64,000 nt of DNA from Nonlabens dokdonensis DSW-6 (GCF_000332115.1 NC_020156.1:1-64000), one strand, 5' to 3'. Counted from the first letter of the stretch, positions 1-8,765 are shown. Notes: generated by a model not told the origin, from the sequence alone. Made by a program: numbers and translations.

Positions 1-1428
1 ATGGCACTGACGGCAGAATCGGTATGGGACAATTGTCTCGCTTTTATAAAAGATAATATTACTCTCCAAGCATACAAAACCTGGTTTGCACCTATTCAAC
101 CTGTAAAGCTAACTGATACCGCATTAAGTATTCAAGTACCTAGTCGTTTTTTTTATGAATGGCTGGAAGAACATTACATAAAATTATTGAAAGCAGCTCT
201 TACAAGAGAGCTAGGTGAAGGCGCAAAATTGATTTATGCTATAAGAATGGAAAATCCTACTAAAGGGATGGAAGCTTTTACTGAAAAAATACCAAGTAGT
301 AATCGATCTATAAAAAATTCTCAATCTGTTGATGCTCCTGTAAGAAGTAAAAGTCCTGAACTTAAAAATCCTTTTATAATTCCAGGAATAAGAAATGTAA
401 AAATTGAATCTCAATTAAATCCTTCTTATAACTTTGAAACTTTTTTAGAAGGAGATTCTAATAGACTGGCACGTAGTGCAGGAATGGCTGTAGCAAACAA
501 GCCTGGTGGAACAAGCTTTAATCCGTTACTTATTTTTGGAGGTGTAGGATTAGGTAAAACACACCTAGCTCACGCAATAGGTGTAGGAATTAAAGAAAAT
601 TATCCAGATAAGACAGTTCTTTATATCAGTGCTGAAAAATTTACCCAACAATATATAGAATCTGTACGTAAGAATAATAGAAATGATTTCATCCACTTTT
701 ATCAGATTGTAGATGTACTGATTGTGGACGACATTCAATTCTTTGCTGGAAAGGCAAGTACTCAAGATGTTTTCTTCCATATTTTTAACCATCTACATCA
801 AAATGGGAAACAAGTAATCTTAACAAGTGATAAGAAACCTGTAGATATGCAGGATATTGAACAACGATTGCTTTCGCGTTTTAAATGGGGACTTAGTGCA
901 GAGTTGAATCATCCAGATTATGAAACGCGTGTTTCTATAATCAAGAATAAATTATACCGTGACGGTGTAGAAATGGAAGATGATGTAGTGCATTATCTTG
1001 CCGATAATATTAAAACAAACATACGTGAACTAGAAGGTGCTATCATCTCACTAATTGCACATTCTTCTTTTAATCGCAAAGATATTACTATAGAACTTGC
1101 TCGCAAGATTGTTGAGAACTACGTTAAGAACACAAAACGTGAGATTTCAATTGATCAAATACAGCAAGTGGTAAGTGATTATTTCTCAATGGATGTAGAA
1201 ACCTTACAATCTAAAACACGTAAGCGCCACATTGTGCAGGCTAGACAACTTGCTATGTATTTTTCTAAAAAGTTAACTAAAGCTTCTCTTGCTAGTATAG
1301 GAACTCAAATAGGAAAACGTGATCATGCAACTGTTCTTCACGCTTGTAAAACAGTAGACAATCTTGCTTCTACAGATAAACAATTCAACAAATACGTTGA
1401 AGATCTACGTAAGAAACTATCGAATTAA
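1..1428 (+). CDS. dnaA: Chromosomal replication initiator protein DnaA
   Basis: DnaA binds DnaA boxes at the origin and opens the duplex. The 475 residues are full length for the family. Domain I occupies roughly residues 1-85, a poorly conserved linker runs to about 140, and the AAA+ domain III carries Walker A GGVGLGKT (180-187) and Walker B LIVDD (240-244). The C-terminal helix-turn-helix domain carries the DnaA signature around D441-H442-A443-T444. The gene starts at base 1 with ATG, so its promoter and any upstream origin boxes lie outside the window. The phosphatase gene follows after 5 bp and is probably cotranscribed. Confidence 0.98.
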   Translation: MALTAESVWDNCLAFIKDNITLQAYKTWFAPIQPVKLTDTALSIQVPSRFFYEWLEEHYIKLLKAALTRELGEGAKLIYAIRMENPTKGMEAFTEKIPSSNRSIKNSQSVDAPVRSKSPELKNPFIIPGIRNVKIESQLNPSYNFETFLEGDSNRLARSAGMAVANKPGGTSFNPLLIFGGVGLGKTHLAHAIGVGIKENYPDKTVLYISAEKFTQQYIESVRKNNRNDFIHFYQIVDVLIVDDIQFFAGKASTQDVFFHIFNHLHQNGKQVILTSDKKPVDMQDIEQRLLSRFKWGLSAELNHPDYETRVSIIKNKLYRDGVEMEDDVVHYLADNIKTNIRELEGAIISLIAHSSFNRKDITIELARKIVENYVKNTKREISIDQIQQVVSDYFSMDVETLQSKTRKRHIVQARQLAMYFSKKLTKASLASIGTQIGKRDHATVLHACKTVDNLASTDKQFNKYVEDLRKKLSN

Positions 1429-1433
1429 GCATT

Positions 1434-1895
1434 ATGAAAACAAACATATTAATGATATGTTTAGGTAATATATGCCGATCGCCTCTTGCTGAAGGTTTAA
1501 TGAGGTCTAAGCTTAATTTTACCAAATTTACAGTAGACAGCGCAGGAACAAGCGGTGGTCACAAAGGAGAGGCACCAGATAAAAGATCTATCGCCGTTGC
1601 TAAGAAAAACAGTCTTGATATTACTAAGCAAAAAAGCCGTAAACTTTTAAAGGAAGATTTTCAGGAGTTTGACTTTTTGTACGTCATGGACGAGTCCAAC
1701 TATCGAGACGTAGTTTCTATGGCAGCTACTGACGAAGAAAGGAATAAAGTCATTAAAATTCTAGATGAAGTTTTCCCTGGTGAAAATCTTGATGTACCAG
1801 ATCCTTATTATGGCGGTTCTCAAGGTTTTGAAAACGTTTACAAAATGCTAGATCGAGCTACCGATGCGATTGCTAAGAAATTAGATAGCAAATAG
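1434..1895 (+). CDS. Low-molecular-weight protein-tyrosine phosphatase
   Basis: Small cytoplasmic phosphatase of 153 residues, the usual size of the LMW-PTP family. The phosphate-binding loop C9-L-G-N-I-C-R15-S16 matches CX5RS, with C9 as nucleophile, and the general-acid motif DPYYGG sits at 123-128. The ATG is 5 bp after the dnaA stop, implying cotranscription. Members remove phosphate from tyrosine kinases of polysaccharide export systems or from arginine residues; no kinase partner lies nearby, so the substrate is unknown. A strong hairpin follows the stop. Confidence 0.93.
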   Translation: MKTNILMICLGNICRSPLAEGLMRSKLNFTKFTVDSAGTSGGHKGEAPDKRSIAVAKKNSLDITKQKSRKLLKEDFQEFDFLYVMDESNYRDVVSMAATDEERNKVIKILDEVFPGENLDVPDPYYGGSQGFENVYKMLDRATDAIAKKLDSK

Positions 1896-1915
1896 AATGA
1901 TTAGCTTTAAATAAC

Positions 1916-1954
1916 AATAACCCTATTTAATCAATTGATTTTAATAGGGTTATT
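1916..1954. terminator. Bidirectional terminator between the phosphatase gene and menE
   Basis: Perfect 12-bp inverted repeat AATAACCCTATT / AATAGGGTTATT around a 15-nt loop that is itself largely palindromic. It sits between convergent genes, with T-rich sequence on one side and A-rich sequence on the other. Confidence 0.8.
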
Positions 1955-1982
1955 CATTTCATTTCTAATAAGATTCTATAAT

Positions 1983-3038
1983 TTATCTATGATCAGAAAA
2001 AAGTTTTTCTAGCGTTGTGCGCTTATCAACCTTTCCTGTGTGCGTCCTATCAAAGGAATTTACAAAAAAGATTTCCTTAGGCTTTTCAAATTTTTCAAGT
2101 TTTTTGAATGCATCTTGTACATCTCGCTCGTCACCTTCTACGATTAAGACTACCTTTTGACCTAAATCTTCATCTGCTTTTCCGGAGATGAAGAAATTTC
2201 CAGTTAAGCGATGAGATAATTTTTCTTCTATTTGAGCAGGATGAACTTTTACAGAACCTGTGTTAATCACATCATCTACTCTACCTAACACTTTGAATTC
2301 CTTCTCTCCTACTAGCTCTACTAGGTCATTTGTAACTAATGATGTTTTAGAAAGTAAAGGTGCATGAACAACAAGTTTTCCTTGCTCGTCTTTCTCTATT
2401 TTTATATCGTCTAATACCGTGTAGTTTTCGTCATATCTAGGATACAATTGTCTCACTGCAATATGAGAACAAGTCTCTGTCATTCCATAGGTGTGGTAGG
2501 CTTTGGTGTGCTTTCTATCTAATCTTTCTATAAGACTTTTTGAAACTGCTCCACCGCCTATAATTACTTTTCTTGTTTTATGAATATCATCCAGTGATTT
2601 AGATACTTGTAATGGTGACATTGCTGTAAAGTCGTAGCGCTTTTCTGCTTTCTTTAAAGGCGTTGTACTAGGTGCCACCAAGTCAAGGTGCCATCCTAAA
2701 GTCATCGCTCTAACTAACATCATTTTCCCTGCAATATAGCTTAGTGGTAAGCAACACAATGCATCTTTTTCTTCGTCTATATTAAAACGCTTACCTGTCA
2801 TTATAGCACTATTGATCATGTGCTCTTTAAGTAGTTTGTATTCTTTAGGAACACCAGTAGAACCGCTTGTTCTAACAGTTACAACATCATAGTTATCTAA
2901 CCAACTTAATAAAAAATCTCCTACTTGTTTTTCCCATTCTTCACCTTCTTTGATATAACTATAAGCTACAATAGCAACACCTTCATTATTTAATGAATGG
3001 CCATTGAGTTTAAAATTGGGATGTACCGTTGGTATCAT
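1983..3038 (-). CDS. menE: o-Succinylbenzoate--CoA ligase-like AMP-binding enzyme (MenE)
   Basis: Adenylate-forming enzyme of 351 residues. The phosphate loop reads TSGSTGVPKEY near residue 58 and the AMP-binding motif YGMTET is present, followed by a short C-terminal domain ending in the catalytic lysine segment HTGKVDK. In menaquinone synthesis MenE activates o-succinylbenzoate to its CoA ester. The protein is shorter than proteobacterial MenE (about 450) but this compact form is usual in Bacteroidota. It follows a CPBP protease and menC on the same strand, overlapping the protease gene by 29 bp, which supports the pathway assignment. Confidence 0.85.
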   Translation of the reverse strand: MIPTVHPNFKLNGHSLNNEGVAIVAYSYIKEGEEWEKQVGDFLLSWLDNYDVVTVRTSGSTGVPKEYKLLKEHMINSAIMTGKRFNIDEEKDALCCLPLSYIAGKMMLVRAMTLGWHLDLVAPSTTPLKKAEKRYDFTAMSPLQVSKSLDDIHKTRKVIIGGGAVSKSLIERLDRKHTKAYHTYGMTETCSHIAVRQLYPRYDENYTVLDDIKIEKDEQGKLVVHAPLLSKTSLVTNDLVELVGEKEFKVLGRVDDVINTGSVKVHPAQIEEKLSHRLTGNFFISGKADEDLGQKVVLIVEGDERDVQDAFKKLEKFEKPKEIFFVNSFDRTHTGKVDKRTTLEKLFSDHR

Positions 3039-3987
3039 AATACTCGTTTTTTAAAGCTGGCACTTCTATAGCACCAAATAATTTGTGTTTCCAGTTATTC
3101 CATTTGTACTTCTTGGCAAATAAAAGAATTAAAGCCGGATAATATATAAACATAGGTATGAAAGTCTGCCAAGTCGCCGTAGGATCTGATGTATCGATTA
3201 ACAAAGAGTCTGTTTGAAAAGCAGTCCAGTCTGCAGTTACAAGTAACGCAATAAATAAATTATTTGCCGCATGAAAACCTATCGCTAGTTCTGTCCCTTC
3301 ATCCATTAAAGCCATGGTTCCTAACAAGAAACCTGTTCCTATATACCATATCATAACTATGTAACCCATTTTTGCAATTTCTGGATTGAAAATATGCATC
3401 AATCCAAAAACGAGTGAAGTAACAATAAAAGGTACCGCTCGATTGCCGGTAATAATACCTAGACCTTGCATCGCATAACTTCTAAACAGCAGCTCTTCCC
3501 AAGTCGTTTGTATCGGGACTAAAATGATCGCTATAATCGCTAGTGTGAAAAAGTTAGTAGAATTAAAGTTCCATACATAAACATCTGGATCTAAGTAATA
3601 ACTTATCACAGTAGTCGCTATAGAAACAACACCGACAACTGCAAAAGCGAAAAAGGCTCTATTCCAGTCAAAGGTCTTTCTAGAAGTAGTAGCTTCATTC
3701 CATGATAATTTATGAATATATTTTATCCAGAGCCACCAAACAATAGTACCTATTACAAAACTAATCATCAAAAGAAAGAATGTCACATTCTTTGAAAAAG
3801 TGGTCATCAAAGTAGATTCTGTAATAGAATTGAGTGATTCAGGTCCAGACTCGCTTACTAGTTTATAGAAAACTGCTATTATAAAAGGAATAGCTCCTAT
3901 TAACTGACACCCTATAAAGATAACAAATGCGCCAATAATCCATTTCCAAGAATCATGAAAACCGTTTGCACCTCTTTTAATAAACAT
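3010..3987 (-). CDS. CPBP-family intramembrane metalloprotease
   Basis: Polytopic membrane protein of 325 residues with about eight hydrophobic segments. The three CPBP (Abi/CAAX) motifs are visible: EELLFR, H in FGLMHIFNPE, and H/N in GFHAANN, which coordinate metal and bind substrate. These proteins cleave prenylated or other membrane substrates, or act as self-immunity factors; the substrate here cannot be told. It sits between menC (2 bp upstream) and menE (29-bp overlap), so it belongs to the menaquinone operon, an arrangement common in Flavobacteriaceae. Confidence 0.87.
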   Translation of the reverse strand: MFIKRGANGFHDSWKWIIGAFVIFIGCQLIGAIPFIIAVFYKLVSESGPESLNSITESTLMTTFSKNVTFFLLMISFVIGTIVWWLWIKYIHKLSWNEATTSRKTFDWNRAFFAFAVVGVVSIATTVISYYLDPDVYVWNFNSTNFFTLAIIAIILVPIQTTWEELLFRSYAMQGLGIITGNRAVPFIVTSLVFGLMHIFNPEIAKMGYIVMIWYIGTGFLLGTMALMDEGTELAIGFHAANNLFIALLVTADWTAFQTDSLLIDTSDPTATWQTFIPMFIYYPALILLFAKKYKWNNWKHKLFGAIEVPALKNEYYDTNGTSQF

Positions 3988-3989
3988 AC

Positions 3990-5033
3990 TTATAAATTTA
4001 AATCATTAGTGTTCCAGCCTGTAGATGTGTTACACCATAAATGACCTTTTTTAATCTCTAGTGGCGCATCAATATTATTTGTGTATAGAGAGCCTGTTCC
4101 TAGACCTTGTGGCATTTGACTGCCAAGAGTATAGGTAAATTGAGCAATGGCATTCAAGCCTACATTAGATTCCAAAGCACTTGTTATCCACCAGCCACTA
4201 TTGCGTTGTGTAGCAAGATCTATCCATTCTCTACTACTTTGAAAACCACCTACTAAGGCTGGCTTTAGAATAACATATTGCGGCTTGATAGTGTCTAGAC
4301 ATTTAATTTTGCTTTCTCTATCATACAATCCTATTAACTCTTCATCTAGAGCGATATCAAGTGGTGTTTGCTCACAAAGTGCAGCCATTTCTTGCCATTG
4401 ACCTTGTTTTATAGGTTGCTCAATACTATGCACTTGATGTTTAGAAATTGCCTCCAGCTTTTGTATTGCATTGTCTGGAGTAAAAGCACCATTTGCATCT
4501 ACTCTTATGGTGATCTCACTTTCGCGAAAGCGGGAACGTATCAATTTCAATAAACCCATTTCGGCTTCAAAGTCTATGGCGCCTATCTTCATTTTGATGC
4601 AATTAAAACCAGCTTTCAGCTTTTCCTCTAGCTGTTGCATCATAAAATCTTGATCGCCCATCCAGACCAGACCGTTTATAGAAATAGAATCCTGACCTTC
4701 TGTAAATAAAGACGGGAATAGAGTAAATGGATTGCTAGATTGCAAAGATTGAAGTGCCGTTTCATAACCAAACAATATCGATGGCCATTCTTTTAATTCC
4801 TGCATGATTTGTGATGGAGAAAGCGAAATATGATCGCAAATCCATTGTAGTTTCTCTTCAAAATCAGGACGGTCATCCATAGAAAGGCCTTGAAACATAT
4901 TGATCTCTCCTATTCCCTTTTTCTCGCCGTTATCAAGAATTAAAAACCAGGTGTTTTTAGTTTTTAAAACACCACGAGAAGTACCTGCTGGCTGCTTAAA
5001 ATTAAGAACATATTTCTGTATCGTTGCTTTCAT
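3990..5033 (-). CDS. menC: o-Succinylbenzoate synthase (MenC)
   Basis: Enolase-superfamily dehydratase of 347 residues forming o-succinylbenzoate in menaquinone synthesis. Catalytic lysine motif KMK (K147, K149), metal ligands in VDANGAF (D179), EQP (E205) and DEE (D230, E231), and the second lysine K257 in LKPALVGG are all visible. First gene of the menC-CPBP-menE unit. One copy of the abundant 16-bp palindrome lies inside and is read as R-F-R-E-S at residues 168-172. Superfamily members include racemases with similar motifs, but the neighbourhood favours MenC. Confidence 0.9.
   Translation of the reverse strand: MKATIQKYVLNFKQPAGTSRGVLKTKNTWFLILDNGEKKGIGEINMFQGLSMDDRPDFEEKLQWICDHISLSPSQIMQELKEWPSILFGYETALQSLQSSNPFTLFPSLFTEGQDSISINGLVWMGDQDFMMQQLEEKLKAGFNCIKMKIGAIDFEAEMGLLKLIRSRFRESEITIRVDANGAFTPDNAIQKLEAISKHQVHSIEQPIKQGQWQEMAALCEQTPLDIALDEELIGLYDRESKIKCLDTIKPQYVILKPALVGGFQSSREWIDLATQRNSGWWITSALESNVGLNAIAQFTYTLGSQMPQGLGTGSLYTNNIDAPLEIKKGHLWCNTSTGWNTNDLNL
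4517..4532. repeat. 16-bp palindrome copy inside menC (15/16 match)
   Basis: CACTTTCGCGAAAGCG, one base off the consensus CGCTTTCGCGAAAGCG. It is in frame and read on the minus strand as RFRES. Confidence 0.9.
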
Positions 5034-5168
5034 AGCGTGAAAATAAAGAATTGTTTTAATAGCGATTAGAGAAGTAAGAAAACTTTACAATCTCTAAGAT
5101 AGAATTAAGGAGATCCTTGATGAAATTGGGAACAGAAAAAAGCAAAATTTTCGAATATTAGTCTGATC

Positions 5169-5229
5169 GATAGTCGAAGAGGTTTACCTGAGAATAGAGA
5201 TTGTGCTCGGTAAAAAGGTTTCGACTATC
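5169..5229. repeat. Imperfect 61-bp inverted repeat
   Basis: Outer arms GATAGTCGAA (5169-5178) and TTCGACTATC (5220-5229) are perfectly complementary; inside them TTTACC/GGTAAA and GAG/CTC also pair, leaving small internal loops and a 13-nt apical loop. This is consistent with a folded RNA or a mobile small repeat. Confidence 0.6.
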
Positions 5230-5299
5230 ACTCAACCAAGCATGGTGCTGTTTTTCATTATTAGGGAATAAGGGTGAAACATTTTTTTAGATAAAATCA

Positions 5300-5372
5300 G
5301 CCGATCCCTGATAAATTTGGAATAGGTAATGAACTACTTTGAGATATCTCGAGCCAAATTTTCTGGGATGGC
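5300..5372. repeat. Imperfect 73-bp inverted repeat
   Basis: GCCGATCCC (5300-5308) pairs with GGGATGGC (5365-5372) with one bulge, and AAATTTGG (5313-5320) pairs with CCAAATTT (5354-5361). The apex contains the palindrome GAGATATCTC (5341-5350). Confidence 0.55.
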
Positions 5373-5449
5373 TCTGTTCGGTTGACAAACTTGGAGATAG
5401 GTTCTAAGAGATTCCAGATAATTTGCTGCGCAAATTTCTGAAATTAAAA

Positions 5450-5902
5450 CTACCCTTTCCTCCTCACCGTCCATTCAAACTGGAACTCACTTACTTGAAT
5501 TCCATCTTCATTGACACCTTGCGATGTCATCCATACAGTTTGTCCTTCTCCAGTGGCAATAGTTTTCTCGATAGCCTCTTTAATAGCGAGCCCATCATGG
5601 CATTTAAAAGTAATAAGTCCCGTAGCTTTTTTAGTAAAAGTAGCTTTATTGTTTGCGACTAGCATAGAAACTTTGGCATCACTTTGTTGAATATAAGACA
5701 TAACTAATGCACCAGTAGAAAGCTCAGCCGCCATAGCTTGAACGGCAAAATACATACTCTTAAAGGGATTCTGATTGAACCATTTATGCTTCACTGTTAC
5801 GGTACAGTTTTCAGGATCAATTTCTTGACATCTCACACCAGTCCACCAGCAACTCGGTAGCTTAAAAAAGGTAAAAGCATTGATTTTTTTAGGTGTGATC
5901 AT
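5450..5902 (-). CDS. DUF4442 hot-dog-fold thioesterase-like protein
   Basis: Protein of 150 residues resembling the DUF4442 family, which has the hot-dog thioesterase fold. Features include KHKWFNQNPFKSMYFAVQAMAAELSTG (given here only by its start region, residues about 36-60) and a C-terminal strand ending VRRKG. An ATG 99 bp further upstream is possible, but that extension would run through the intergenic palindrome and an AT-rich region and does not look like protein. The chosen ATG gives the typical N-terminus MITPKKINAFTFFKLPSC. Substrate unknown; no pathway partners are adjacent. Confidence 0.75.
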   Translation of the reverse strand: MITPKKINAFTFFKLPSCWWTGVRCQEIDPENCTVTVKHKWFNQNPFKSMYFAVQAMAAELSTGALVMSYIQQSDAKVSMLVANNKATFTKKATGLITFKCHDGLAIKEAIEKTIATGEGQTVWMTSQGVNEDGIQVSEFQFEWTVRRKG

Positions 5903-5939
5903 AAAATTAGAATTTATTTCAAAAATATTTTCAGGTATA

Positions 5940-5947
5940 CAAAAGTA
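5940..5947 (-). promoter_or_regulatory. Candidate -7 element (TACTTTTG) for the DUF4442 gene
   Basis: Matches the Bacteroidota -7 consensus TAnnTTTG on the minus strand, 37 bp before the chosen ATG. No clear -33 TTG was seen. Confidence 0.4.
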
Positions 5948-5969
5948 GTGAAAAGGCTTGTATTTATTA

Positions 5970-5985
5970 CGCTTTCGCGAAAGCG
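5970..5985. repeat. 16-bp palindrome copy, intergenic (perfect)
   Basis: Perfect CGCTTTCGCGAAAGCG between divergent genes, just upstream of the candidate DUF4442 promoter. Confidence 0.95.
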
Positions 5986-6032
5986 AAACTATTAAAACCA
6001 ACCTTGAAATTAAAAATATTTAGTACTTTGTA

Positions 6033-6064
6033 TTGCATAATACTATCTTTTAGATATATATTTG
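6033..6064 (+). promoter_or_regulatory. Bacteroidota-type promoter for the DUF4870-PadR-PspC operon
   Basis: TATATTTG (6057-6064) fits the -7 consensus TAnnTTTG; a TTG at 6033-6035 lies about 21 bp upstream at the -33 position. The ATG of the DUF4870 gene is 20 bp downstream. Confidence 0.55.
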
Positions 6065-6083
6065 CATAAGAAAATAATATGCT

Positions 6084-6584
6084 ATGGAATCAACAAACCA
6101 AAATAATCACAATAATATCGCCACTGGTATTCATTTACTGACCTTCGGTAAATGGTTATTTCCCTTGGGTAATTTTGTGCTGCCCATTCTTTTATGGATG
6201 ATCAATTCTAAAAAATCTGAATTTATAGACAGACATGGAAAGCAAGCGATTAACTTTCAAATAAGTTTGACTCTTTACACGATCGTTCTCGCATTTATAG
6301 GCGGCGGAGTTATCATAGGCTCTATGATATCTGGAGGTCCTAGTCTTTGGGAAGCGATGGATCATGGAAGTGACTTTCCTTTCTGGAATGATATGGGAAT
6401 ATTTAGTACCATCATTGCTAGCGGTGTCATTTGCGGTACTGCGATATTTGCTTTAGGTGTTATAGATCTCGTTTGTACTATAAAAGCGGCCATAAAAGCA
6501 CACGATGGAGAAAATTACGATTATCCACTAACGATTAACTTTATACCTCATCATGATGAAGTAGAGGTTTCAAAAGAAAAATAA
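6084..6584 (+). CDS. DUF4870 domain membrane protein
   Basis: Integral membrane protein of 166 residues. The N-terminal segment LGNFVLPILLWMINSKKSEF followed by DRHGKQAINFQIS is the DUF4870 signature; about three to four hydrophobic segments follow (residues 20-38, 55-80, 110-145). First gene of an apparent operon with PadR, PspC and, after a terminator-like region, a GIN-domain protein. Function is unknown; the neighbourhood suggests an envelope-related role. It is 1 bp from the PadR start. Confidence 0.82.
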   Translation: MESTNQNNHNNIATGIHLLTFGKWLFPLGNFVLPILLWMINSKKSEFIDRHGKQAINFQISLTLYTIVLAFIGGGVIIGSMISGGPSLWEAMDHGSDFPFWNDMGIFSTIIASGVICGTAIFALGVIDLVCTIKAAIKAHDGENYDYPLTINFIPHHDEVEVSKEK

Positions 6585-6585
6585 T

Positions 6586-6927
6586 ATGAAGATAGAAAAC
6601 ACAAAAGCGCAAATGCGTAAAGGAGTACTAGAGTACTGCATTCTATCCATCTTAAAAGAAGAAGATGCCTATGTCGCAGAGATTCTTGACACTTTAAAAG
6701 ATGCTAAAATGCTAGTAGTAGAAGGTACTATTTACCCTTTACTTACCAGACTAAAAAATGCTGGACTCCTTAATTACAGGTGGGAAGAAAGTACAGGAGG
6801 ACCGCCACGTAAGTATTACGGACTTACAGAAACAGGTAAAATATTTCTTACAGAACTTACTACTACCTGGGACGATCTCAAAAATGCAGTTAACCTAGTG
6901 ACCAAATCAAAAACAACGAAATCATGA
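6586..6927 (+). CDS. PadR-family transcriptional regulator
   Basis: Winged-helix repressor of 113 residues. The PadR core is visible as MRKGVLEYCILSIL (helix 1), YVAEILDTL, VVEGTIYPLLTRLKNAGLL (recognition helix and wing) and GGPPRKYYGLTETG. It begins 1 bp after the DUF4870 gene and overlaps the PspC gene by 4 bp, so the three are cotranscribed and translationally coupled. PadR proteins usually repress their own operon in response to a small molecule or envelope stress. No operator dyad was recognised at the 6033-6083 promoter. Confidence 0.92.
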   Translation: MKIENTKAQMRKGVLEYCILSILKEEDAYVAEILDTLKDAKMLVVEGTIYPLLTRLKNAGLLNYRWEESTGGPPRKYYGLTETGKIFLTELTTTWDDLKNAVNLVTKSKTTKS

Positions 6928-8669
6928 ACAAGACCATCAATATAAACCTAGCTGGGCTGTTCTTCCATATAGATGAAGATGCCTACCAACGACTGCAACG
7001 TTATCTAGCGGCAGTACGTAAATCATTTGCCGGCACTAGTGGTGCTGACGAGATCATGAGCGATATAGAATCGCGCATTGCAGAGCTATTTCTTGAAAAA
7101 AGAGCTAATGATCAACAGGTCATTTCTATAAATCACGTAGAGGAAGTCATCAGTATTATGGGACAACCTGAAGATTATGAAGTGGATGAAGAAATTTTTG
7201 AAGAGCAAACTTCTCGTAGAGCTTATAGACCTTCTGGTAAAAACAAGCAACTATTTAGAGATACACAAAACGGCTACGTAGGTGGTGTTTCTAGTGGTTT
7301 AGGTTTTTACTTAGGCATAGATACTATATGGGTACGTGTTATTTGGGTTCTATTAGTCTTTTTTAGTGTAGGATGGGCAATACCTGTTTACATTTTGCTT
7401 TGGATTCTTGTACCTGACGCGGTAACCACTAACCAGCGTCTCACGATGATGGGTAAAGAAGTAAATATTTCTAATATAGAAGAGAATTTTAAGCAGGGTT
7501 TTGAACCTGTGGTTGATGGGCAGACCGACGCCAGCCACCATATCGTAGGTCAGAAAGGAAAAAGAGGATCCATTAGATTCTTCAGCTTTTTAGGAAGACT
7601 AATTAAAGGGTTTTTTAAAGCGATCATAAAGATCATAGGACTAGTGGTATTTCTTGCCGCTATTACCGGATTAATAGGTTTAATCGTATCTATGATTACT
7701 GCTAGTGTAGTTAATGTAGATGGTCAGAATTTAATTCATTTGTTTGACCTTGTGATCCCTCATGAGCAAGCTTCTTGGGTATTGATAACTGCAATAATTT
7801 TTGCAGCAGGAATACCGTTGTTCATTCTTGCTATCTTAGGTTTAAAGTTATTAGTGAACAACTTGAAATCAATAGGTATGCCGGCCAAAATTGTTCTTGT
7901 AGTTCTATGGGTAATTTCTGTTATCGTTATAAGTGTATCAGCGGCGCGTATTGCTGCTAGCCAAGCCTTTGATGCTAATGTGATCAATGTGGAAGAGTAC
8001 GCTATTGAAAAAGACAAGGTGTTTGAATTAAATTTGTTGAAGAATACTGATTTAGGCAACGAGGTCTACGTCAATAATAATGGATTTAATGTTATTGATT
8101 ATAATGGTGAAAAGGCGATAAGAGTTAAAGAGGTACATGTAGCTGTTGCACAAAGCAGAGATAGTCTCGTTTATGTAAAGCTTAATTTCAAGGCAAAAGG
8201 TGATTCATTTACAAAAGCAAAAACTAATGCCGAATCTTTAGTTTATGAATACAAAATGACTGAAAATTCTTTTACTGCACCTAATTATATTATTGCACCT
8301 AAAGGAACTGGACTCTTCGGACAAAAAGTAAATGTAACGATATATTTACCAGAAGGAACGAAGATGAAATTGAATAGGAGGTTCCAGTACAACTATTACA
8401 ACTGGATAGGAGATGATGTTGTTGACTTGGGTCGCAACAAAGACCAAACTTTTCAAGTTCAAAACGGTAAAGCGATATGTTTAGATTGCCCGATAGAAGA
8501 AAATCTAAATTCGGATGATGCGTTAGAATTAGATCAAAGATCAGATTCGAGTACATCTACAGATGGACAATGGAAATACTCAGAAGATGACGAACAAGTA
8601 ATCAAAACTAAAACAGATACTTTACAAAATGGAAGCGTATCAAAAACAACGATTACAATAGATAAATAA
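6924..8669 (+). CDS. PspC domain-containing membrane protein
   Basis: Protein of 581 residues. Residues 1-95 form a soluble region ending in acidic sequence. A PspC domain at about 105-165 (GVSSGLGFYLGIDTIWVRVIWVLLV begins it) contains two membrane segments; further hydrophobic segments lie near 225-260, 285-310 and 320-345. The last 230 residues are extracytoplasmic and beta-rich, ending in an acidic, Ser/Thr-rich tail. This long PspC architecture preceded by PadR is typical of Bacteroidota. PspC in proteobacteria senses envelope stress; here a similar role is inference. It overlaps padR by 4 bp. Confidence 0.88.
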   Translation: MNKTININLAGLFFHIDEDAYQRLQRYLAAVRKSFAGTSGADEIMSDIESRIAELFLEKRANDQQVISINHVEEVISIMGQPEDYEVDEEIFEEQTSRRAYRPSGKNKQLFRDTQNGYVGGVSSGLGFYLGIDTIWVRVIWVLLVFFSVGWAIPVYILLWILVPDAVTTNQRLTMMGKEVNISNIEENFKQGFEPVVDGQTDASHHIVGQKGKRGSIRFFSFLGRLIKGFFKAIIKIIGLVVFLAAITGLIGLIVSMITASVVNVDGQNLIHLFDLVIPHEQASWVLITAIIFAAGIPLFILAILGLKLLVNNLKSIGMPAKIVLVVLWVISVIVISVSAARIAASQAFDANVINVEEYAIEKDKVFELNLLKNTDLGNEVYVNNNGFNVIDYNGEKAIRVKEVHVAVAQSRDSLVYVKLNFKAKGDSFTKAKTNAESLVYEYKMTENSFTAPNYIIAPKGTGLFGQKVNVTIYLPEGTKMKLNRRFQYNYYNWIGDDVVDLGRNKDQTFQVQNGKAICLDCPIEENLNSDDALELDQRSDSSTSTDGQWKYSEDDEQVIKTKTDTLQNGSVSKTTITIDK

Positions 8670-8689
8670 TTGCATTAATTTAAGTTGAC

Positions 8690-8718
8690 GTTCTACCCTT
8701 GTGATTGAGATGTAGAAC
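8690..8718 (+). other. Small hairpin after the PspC gene
   Basis: GTTCTAC (8690-8696) and GTAGAAC (8712-8718) form a perfect 7-bp stem immediately before the 8724 terminator. There is no T-tract. Confidence 0.4.
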
Positions 8719-8723
8719 ACTTG

Positions 8724-8757
8724 ACCGCTCTATTTCACTATGGAGCGGTTTTTGTTT
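8724..8757 (+). terminator. Terminator after the PspC gene
   Basis: ACCGCTC / GAGCGGT stem (8724-8730, 8743-8749) followed by TTTTTGTTTT. Confidence 0.75.
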
Positions 8758-8765
8758 TACATTTG
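8758..8765 (+). promoter_or_regulatory. Candidate -7 element (TACATTTG) for the GIN-domain gene
   Basis: Exact TAnnTTTG match 17 bp before the ATG at 8783, directly abutting the T-tract of the preceding terminator. The -33 element is unclear. Confidence 0.5.

Larger units (their letters stand above)
5034..5449. other. Non-coding interval with structured repeats between menC and a DUF4442 gene
   Basis: No convincing gene was found in these 416 bp. The interval lies upstream of menC and downstream of the DUF4442 gene. It holds two long imperfect inverted repeats (5169-5229 and 5300-5372) and a short hairpin at about 5415-5440 with the perfect core AATTTGC-TGC-GCAAATT at 5420-5436, which may terminate the DUF4442 transcript. 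No clear TAnnTTTG promoter was seen for menC. Confidence 0.6.

Noticed and set aside
1..300. Origin of replication next to dnaA
   Set aside because: The window starts at the dnaA ATG, so upstream sequence is missing; no cluster of TTATCCACA boxes was seen anywhere in the window.
5901..6001. N-terminal extension of the DUF4442 protein
   Set aside because: It would contain a palindrome copy and a -7 element, and does not resemble the family.
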